Program-made: the position numbers and the translations under genes
Shown: one piece after another, positions 59,316 to 64,000 of the stretch
Layout of the letters: each line of letters starts with the position of its first letter
Numbering within the stretch: the stretch's first letter is position 1
Source: Kribbella sandramycini
Lineage (GTDB): Bacteria > Actinomycetota > Actinomycetes > Propionibacteriales > Kribbellaceae
Reading direction: 5' to 3'
Length of the DNA stretch: 64,000 nt
NCBI RefSeq assembly: GCF_013131805.1
Contig: NZ_JABJRC010000001.1
Location: 1,054,001 to 1,118,000, forward strand
Notes under the pieces: generated by a model
What the model saw: the letters and a program-made list of their open reading frames with translations, nothing else
Told to the model about the DNA's origin: nothing
Database searches by the model: none

Positions 59316-60320
59316 CTTGTGTCCGGTGCTCGCGCGGACGATGAGCTGGGTCGGCACCGAGATCGGCGCCGGCTGGGGGCCGCCGGCGGCGATGGCTTCG
59401 AGGAGCGACTCGACGGAGTGCTGCCCGAGCGCGCTGAAGGACTGGCGGATGGTGGTGAGGGGCGGCCAGAAGTGGGCCGACTCCTCCATGTCGTCGAAGC
59501 CGACGACGCTGACCTCGCCGGGGACGGCGCGGCCGGCCTCGTGCAGGGCGCGGAGGACGCCGAGGGCCATCTGGTCGTTGGCAGCGAAGATCGCGGTGAC
59601 TGCGGGATCGGCGGCCAGGCGGCGACCGGCCTCGTAGCCCGAGGGCGCGGTCCAGTCACCGAAGAGCACCGGCGGGACTTCGCGGCGGTGGTCGAACAGG
59701 GTCTGTTCCCAACCGCGCCGCCGATGGGCCGCGGGGTACGACGTCACCGGGCCGCCCACGTGCCAGACCGTGCGATGCCCGAGGTCGAGCAGATGGCCGG
59801 TCGCCTGACCCGCGCCCTGGAACTGATCGGTGTCGACGACCGGATAGTCGTAATGCGCGCTGGAGTCGACCACCACGACCGGCAGGCCATGCGGCAGCTG
59901 AACGCCGGCCTCGTCGAGCAGGTACGCCTCGATCAGGATGATCACGCCGTCGACGGCCTGCGCGCTGAGCCGGTTGAACGCGGCGGTGACCGCGCGCTGG
60001 TTGATGTCCAGGACGGGCATCAGGTTGACGGCGTACCCGCGCTCGGTGGCAGCGGTGGCGATCGCGTCCAGCGTCCGCGTCGTACCGAAGGTCGAGAGCT
60101 CGAAGACGATCACGCCGATCCCGTGGAACGCTCCGCTGCGCAGCGCGCGGGCGGCGCCGTTCGGGCGGTACCCCAGCTCGCGCATCGCGGCCCGGACCCG
60201 GGCCCGGGTGGTCGCGTCGACATTCGTCCGGTTGTTCGCGACCCGGGAGACGGTCTGGCCGGAGACGCCCGCCAGCGCGGCGACGTCCGCCATCGAAGGC
60301 CCTCGCCGTGGTCTCTCCAT
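59307..60320 (-). CDS. LacI-family transcriptional regulator
   Basis: The 337-residue protein has the LacI helix-turn-helix ADVAALAGVSGQTVSRVANNRTNVDATTRARVRAAMRELGYRPN and a periplasmic-binding-protein-like effector domain (GIGVIVFELSTFGTTRTLDAIATAA, ifaandqmalgvlralhea-type segment). The start at 60320 is chosen because GGGGAG precedes it. A palindrome in its upstream region suggests autoregulation. It may control the flanking hyi-gcl-panE or sucCD-glxR genes in response to a sugar-acid or glyoxylate-related ligand. Confidence 0.92.
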   Translation of the reverse strand: MERPRRGPSMADVAALAGVSGQTVSRVANNRTNVDATTRARVRAAMRELGYRPNGAARALRSGAFHGIGVIVFELSTFGTTRTLDAIATAATERGYAVNLMPVLDINQRAVTAAFNRLSAQAVDGVIILIEAYLLDEAGVQLPHGLPVVVVDSSAHYDYPVVDTDQFQGAGQATGHLLDLGHRTVWHVGGPVTSYPAAHRRRGWEQTLFDHRREVPPVLFGDWTAPSGYEAGRRLAADPAVTAIFAANDQMALGVLRALHEAGRAVPGEVSVVGFDDMEESAHFWPPLTTIRQSFSALGQHSVESLLEAIAAGGPQPAPISVPTQLIVRASTGHKNG

Positions 60321-60340
60321 CCGCTCCCCCGATCCGGCGC

Positions 60341-60356
60341 GTGTTGACGTGAACAC
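60341..60356. promoter_or_regulatory. LacI-type operator, near-palindrome
   Basis: GTGTTGACGTGAACAC is symmetrical about a central ACGT except at one position pair (14 of 16 bases). It lies 20 bases upstream of the LacI start. LacI proteins commonly bind such 14-18 bp near-palindromes. Confidence 0.55.
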
Positions 60357-60388
60357 TACGACCGGAACAGGGGCATGAGAAGTGGAAA

Positions 60389-60427
60389 CAGGTGGGTCCG
60401 ACGGTCGCTGTACGCCGGACCCACCTG
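60389..60427 (-). terminator. Terminator after the panE-like gene
   Basis: CAGGTGGGTCCG (60389-60400) and CGGACCCACCTG (60416-60427) form a perfect 12-bp stem with a 15-nt loop, two bases past the stop of the last gene of the hyi-gcl-panE operon. Confidence 0.8.
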
Positions 60428-60429
60428 GT

Positions 60430-61407
60430 CTAGGCGGGCGTGCCGATCTTGCTGGCGAGCAGATCGGCGACCGCGTGGACGGCGCGCAGCGTGGGCGCCG
60501 GCGTACCGGTCAGCTCGGCCAGCTCGACCACCGCCGCGAGGATGACGTCGAGTTCGAGCGGTTTGTCCTTCTCCAGGTCCTGGAGCATCGAGGTCTTGTG
60601 CTCACCGACCCGCTCGGCGCCGTCGATCCGTTTGTCGACCGAGATATCGGGCCGGCAACCGACTGCGGCCGCGATCGCCAGCGACTCCTCCATCATCAGC
60701 CGGATCATCGCCCGGGTGCCCTGATGAGTGGCGATCTCGACCATGGTCGCCCGGGCCAGCGCGCTGATCGGGTTGAACGCCGCGTTGCCGAGCAGCTTGA
60801 TCCAGATGTCCTTGCGGACGTCGTCCTCGACCGGGCACTTCAGCCCGCCCGCGATCATCGCGTCGCTGAACGCCGTACAGCGCTCGGACACTCCCCCGCC
60901 GGGCTCGCCGATCGAGAACCGGGTGCCCTCCAGATGCCGGACCAGCCCGGGCCCCTCCAGCTCGGTCGAGCAATACACGACGCAACCGACCGCGCGATCG
61001 AGGTCGATCACCCGGGTGACCGATCCGTCCGGGTCGACGGACTCGATCCGGCGTCCCTCGTACGGGCCCGCGAGTTTGTGGAAGTACCACCACGGGATGC
61101 CGTTCTGCGCGGCGATCACCACGGTCTTGTCGTGCAGCAGCGGCGCCAGCAGCGGGCCGGACGACGCGTAGGAGTTGGCCTTCAGACCGAGGAAGACGTA
61201 GTCGACCGGGCCGACCTCGGCCGGGTCGTCCGTGGCCGGCGTCCGCGCCGCGAAGTCGCCGCGCGGGCTGAGCACCCGGACGCCGTCGCGCCGGATCGCC
61301 TCCAGGTGCGCGCCGCGCGCGATCAGGTGCACCTCCGTGCCGCCCCGATGCAGCGCGGCGCCGACGTACGCGCCGATCGCTCCGGCGCCGAGAACCGCGA
61401 CCTTCAT
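60430..61407 (-). CDS. 2-dehydropantoate 2-reductase-family protein (PanE-like)
   Basis: The 325-residue NADPH-dependent reductase has the ApbA/PanE nucleotide motif VAVLGAGAIGAYVGAAL, GLKANSYAS, NGIPWW and the catalytic Lys in DIWIKLLGNAAFNPISALA. It starts two bases after the gcl stop (GAGGGAG upstream). In pantothenate synthesis PanE reduces ketopantoate, but no pan genes are near. In Methylobacterium a PanE-like protein (PanE2) reduces oxalyl-CoA to glyoxylate; next to gcl and downstream of an oxalate cluster, that role is a good alternative here. Confidence 0.85.
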   Translation of the reverse strand: MKVAVLGAGAIGAYVGAALHRGGTEVHLIARGAHLEAIRRDGVRVLSPRGDFAARTPATDDPAEVGPVDYVFLGLKANSYASSGPLLAPLLHDKTVVIAAQNGIPWWYFHKLAGPYEGRRIESVDPDGSVTRVIDLDRAVGCVVYCSTELEGPGLVRHLEGTRFSIGEPGGGVSERCTAFSDAMIAGGLKCPVEDDVRKDIWIKLLGNAAFNPISALARATMVEIATHQGTRAMIRLMMEESLAIAAAVGCRPDISVDKRIDGAERVGEHKTSMLQDLEKDKPLELDVILAAVVELAELTGTPAPTLRAVHAVADLLASKIGTPA

Positions 61408-61409
61408 CG

Positions 61410-63176
61410 TCACTCCCTCGGGCCGGAGGCGGTCGGGACCGGATGCCGGACGTCGGTGAGCTCCTCGAACTCGACGACGTTGTCGATCTCGGTGCCCATG
61501 GCAACATTCGTGACGCGTTCCAGGATCACCTCGACGATCACCGGGACGCGGAACTCGGCGAGCAGCTTCTTCGCCTCGTCGAGGGCCGGCTGGATCCCGT
61601 CGGGCTCGAAGACCCGGACCGCCTTGCAGCCCAGACCTTCGGCCACCTTCACGTGATCGACGCCGTACCCGGCCAGTTCCGGGGTGTTGATGTTGTCGAA
61701 GGCGAGCTGAACGCAGAAGTCCATGTCGAAGTTGCGCTGCGCCTGCCGGATCAGGCCGAGATAGGCGTTGTTCACCACGACGTGGATGTAGGGGATGTTG
61801 AACTGCGCCCCGACCGCGAGCTCCTCGATCAGGAACTGGAAGTCGTAGTCGCCGGACAGCGCGACGACCGGCGTGTCCGGGTCGGCGACAGCGACGCCGA
61901 GCGCGGCCGGGCCGGTCCACCCCAGCGGACCGGCCTGACCCGCGTTGATCCAGTGCCGCGGCCGGTAGACGTGCAACATCTGCGCGGCCTGGATCTGCGA
62001 CAACCCGATCGTGCTCACGTACCGCGTCTCCGGCCCGAAGGCGTTGTTCATCTCCTGGTAGACGCGCTGCGGCTTGATCGGGACGTTGTCGAAATCGGTC
62101 CGCCGGCGCAGCCGCGCCTTGCGATCGCGGCAGGCCGCGGCCCACTCGGAGCGGTCGTCCAGCGGCGCCTGCTGCCGCGCGACGTGCAGCAGCACCTCGA
62201 GCGCGGCCTTGGCGTCAGAGACGATCCCGAGATCCGGCGCGAAGACGCGGCCGATCTGCGTCGGCTCGATGTCGATGTGGACGAACTTACGGCCCTCGCG
62301 ATAGACGTCGAGCCCGCCGGTGTGCCGGTTCGCCCAGCGATTGCCGATCCCGATCACCAGGTCGGCGGCCAGCATCGTCTCGTTGCCGTAGCGATGCGAG
62401 GTCTGCAGGCCGACCATCCCGGCCATCAGCCGATGATCGTCGGGAATCGTCCCCCAGCCCATCAGGGTCGGCACGACCGGCACGTTCGTCAGCTCAGCGA
62501 ACTCGACCAGCAGATCCGCGGCGTCGGCGTTCACGACGCCGCCACCGGCCACGATCAGCGGCCGCTCGGCCTGTGCAAGCAGCTGCAGCACGGCCTTCGC
62601 CTGCGCGAGACTGGCCCGGGGTGTTGCCACCGGCAACGGTGTGTAGAGCTCCGGATCGAAGTCGATCTCGGTCAGCTGGACGTCGAGCGGCAGGTCGATC
62701 AGCACCGGCCCGGGACGGCCGGAACGCATGATCTGGAAGGCCTTCTGGAACGCACCGGGGACCTGAGCCGCCTCCAGTACGGTCACCGACCACTTCGTCA
62801 CCGGCTCCGCGATCGACGTGATGTCGACGGCCTGGAAATCCTCCTTGTGCAGCTTCGCGACCGGCGCCTGGCCGGTGATGCAGAGGATCGGGATCGAGTC
62901 GGCGCTCGCGGAGTACAGGCCGGTGATCATGTCGGTGCCGGCCGGCCCCGACGTACCGACGCAGACGCCGAGGTTGCCGGCCCGGGCCCGGGTGTACCCC
63001 TCGGCCATGTGCGAGGCGCCCTCCACGTGCCGGGCGAGGACGTGCCGCAGCTCGCCCTGGGCGCGAACGGCGGCGTAGAACGGGTTGATGGCCGCTCCGG
63101 GCAGGCCGAAGAGATGGGTGACGCCTTCGAGGCGGAGGATCTCCACCGCGGCGCGGGCAGCGGTCATTCTGGGCAT
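61410..63176 (-). CDS. gcl: Glyoxylate carboligase
   Basis: The 588-residue ThDP- and FAD-type enzyme has [34 protein letters not shown], the Gcl-specific [15 protein letters not shown] (Val where other members have the activating Glu), [19 protein letters not shown] and [18 protein letters not shown]. It joins two glyoxylates to tartronate semialdehyde and CO2. It follows hyi by 45 bases on the same strand and precedes panE. Confidence is very high. Confidence 0.97.
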   Translation of the reverse strand: MPRMTAARAAVEILRLEGVTHLFGLPGAAINPFYAAVRAQGELRHVLARHVEGASHMAEGYTRARAGNLGVCVGTSGPAGTDMITGLYSASADSIPILCITGQAPVAKLHKEDFQAVDITSIAEPVTKWSVTVLEAAQVPGAFQKAFQIMRSGRPGPVLIDLPLDVQLTEIDFDPELYTPLPVATPRASLAQAKAVLQLLAQAERPLIVAGGGVVNADAADLLVEFAELTNVPVVPTLMGWGTIPDDHRLMAGMVGLQTSHRYGNETMLAADLVIGIGNRWANRHTGGLDVYREGRKFVHIDIEPTQIGRVFAPDLGIVSDAKAALEVLLHVARQQAPLDDRSEWAAACRDRKARLRRRTDFDNVPIKPQRVYQEMNNAFGPETRYVSTIGLSQIQAAQMLHVYRPRHWINAGQAGPLGWTGPAALGVAVADPDTPVVALSGDYDFQFLIEELAVGAQFNIPYIHVVVNNAYLGLIRQAQRNFDMDFCVQLAFDNINTPELAGYGVDHVKVAEGLGCKAVRVFEPDGIQPALDEAKKLLAEFRVPVIVEVILERVTNVAMGTEIDNVVEFEELTDVRHPVPTASGPRE

Positions 63177-63221
63177 ACCAGCTCCAATCGAACAGGAACG
63201 AGCGGTACTGCTATGTCCGGC

Positions 63222-64000
63222 TCAGCGGATCCAGTCGAAGCTCTCCGCGGTACTGCCGGACGGCTTGTACTCCAGGGCGATCCAGCCCGCGTAGCCCGCG
63301 GTGGCGAGCTCGGCGAGATGCTGGTCGACCGGGATCTTCCCGGTGCCGGGTTCGTTCCGGCCGGGCGCGTCGGCCAGCTGGACGTGCGCGATCCGGTCGG
63401 CGTACGCCGCGATCGCGGCCGGCACGTCGTCCCCGTTGACGGTCAGGTGGTAGAGGTCGAGCAGCAGCCCGAGGCCGGTCACGCCGGACTCGGCCGCGAC
63501 GCGATCGATGACCCGGACGACGTCGGCCGCCGTCCGGAGCGGATAGCGGTCGGCGCCGCTGACCGGCTCGACCAGGACGACGCCGCCGAAATCGGCCGCC
63601 GCGGTCGCGGCGAGCGCGAGGTTCGCCGCGGCCAGCTCGTCCTGCGCCTCCGGGCTGAACCCCTCGACCCGGTTGCCGTAGAGCGCGTTGAACGCGCGGC
63701 AGCCGAGCCGCTCGCCGATCCCCAGGGTGACGGGGATGTTGTCGCGGAACTCGAGCGCGCGCTGCGGCCAGGAGACCAGGCCGCGGTCGCCGGCCGGCAT
63801 GTCACCGGCGGCGAAGTTCAGCCCGATGAGCTGGACGCCGGCGTCGGAGATCGCCCGCTCGAACGCGTCCACCTCGGCGTCGCCAGGAAGGTGCGTGTCG
63901 AACGGCCACCAGAACTCGACGGCGTCGAACCCGGCTGCCTTGGCCGCCGCGGGCCGCTCCAGCAACGGCAGCTCGGTGAACAGGATCGAGCAGTTGACGG
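63222..64000 (-). CDS. hyi: Hydroxypyruvate isomerase, 5' end outside the window
   Basis: The visible 258 residues include VNCSILFTELPLLERPAAAKAAGFDAVEFWWPF at the edge, the typical start region of Hyi/OtnI-type TIM-barrel isomerases, and then EPVSGADRYPL, GLLLDLYHLTVNGDD, HVQLADAPGRNEPGTG and IALEYKPSG, with the metal ligands Glu, Asp and His. The true start lies beyond 64000. It converts tartronate semialdehyde and hydroxypyruvate into each other and is encoded upstream of gcl. Confidence is high from both motifs and context. Confidence 0.92.
   Translation of the reverse strand, partial: VNCSILFTELPLLERPAAAKAAGFDAVEFWWPFDTHLPGDAEVDAFERAISDAGVQLIGLNFAAGDMPAGDRGLVSWPQRALEFRDNIPVTLGIGERLGCRAFNALYGNRVEGFSPEAQDELAAANLALAATAAADFGGVVLVEPVSGADRYPLRTAADVVRVIDRVAAESGVTGLGLLLDLYHLTVNGDDVPAAIAAYADRIAHVQLADAPGRNEPGTGKIPVDQHLAELATAGYAGWIALEYKPSGSTAESFDWIR

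Overview
The window is very GC-rich, densely packed DNA with high third-position GC, frequent GTG/TTG starts, many 1-4 bp stop/start overlaps (ATGA, GTGA, TGATG) and typical actinobacterial families (PepN, GlbO, EttA, WYL and FCD-GntR regulators, SPOR-like and PrsW proteins, paired dynamin-like GTPases). It looks like chromosome of a filamentous or Nocardioides/Kribbella-type actinomycete. That placement is an inference from gene content; there is no rRNA gene to confirm it. I found no CRISPR array, insertion sequence, prophage or replication origin. One tRNA-Arg(TCT) gene is present.

Layout. 1-10.4 kb: the 3' end of pepN, a secreted serine hydrolase, a SPOR-like membrane protein, an acetyltransferase, a DUF5130/CtaJ-like pair, a secreted AA10 lytic polysaccharide monooxygenase, malQ, a membrane protein, mscS, osmC and a truncated haemoglobin. 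10.4-14.5 kb: two hot-dog thioesterases divergent from a FabG/MaoC pair, then two tandem paralogous double-GNAT genes. 14.7-25.5 kb: a run of small regulator-target divergons, each with a visible palindrome between the genes: WYL/DinB-like, TetR/acyl-CoA dehydrogenase-thiolase-SDR, MarR/YceI, MarR/FAD monooxygenase, and ArsR-SRPBCC-DHFR-like. 25.5-36 kb: ettA, an SSB-like protein, an SRPBCC protein, two dynamin-like GTPases (one with a roughly 765-residue Ala/Glu/Gly-rich repetitive N-terminal extension), and a PrsW-type protease. 36-42 kb: tRNA-Arg, a DUF3592 protein, a ricin-lectin protein, a P-loop protein, a TetR/oxidoreductase divergon, a second DnaN-like sliding clamp and an alpha/beta hydrolase.

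42-64 kb is the most interesting part. It appears to be an oxalate/formate/glyoxylate utilisation island. It contains NAD-dependent formate dehydrogenase with a LysR regulator; an FCD-GntR regulator preceded by a 35-bp near-perfect palindrome; an operon of a ThDP enzyme, a formyl-CoA:oxalate CoA-transferase (Frc), a fused ADP-forming acyl-CoA synthetase, a divergent Nramp-like transporter and a membrane protein; an OxlT-like MFS carrier; a second sucCD pair with a tartronate-semialdehyde reductase; a LacI regulator; and hyi-gcl-panE. The implied scheme is oxalate uptake, activation to oxalyl-CoA, decarboxylation to formyl-CoA and formate (then CO2 plus NADH by FDH), and a reductive arm oxalyl-CoA to glyoxylate to tartronate semialdehyde to glycerate. 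A shared 11-bp element CATACCG(T/C)ATG lies in front of the ThDP/Frc operon, the MFS gene and sucCD, suggesting one regulon. The ThDP enzyme lacks the signature of canonical oxalyl-CoA decarboxylase, the transporter lacks the Nramp metal motifs, and the PanE homologue sits where an oxalyl-CoA reductase would be expected. These are the main candidates for undescribed biology.
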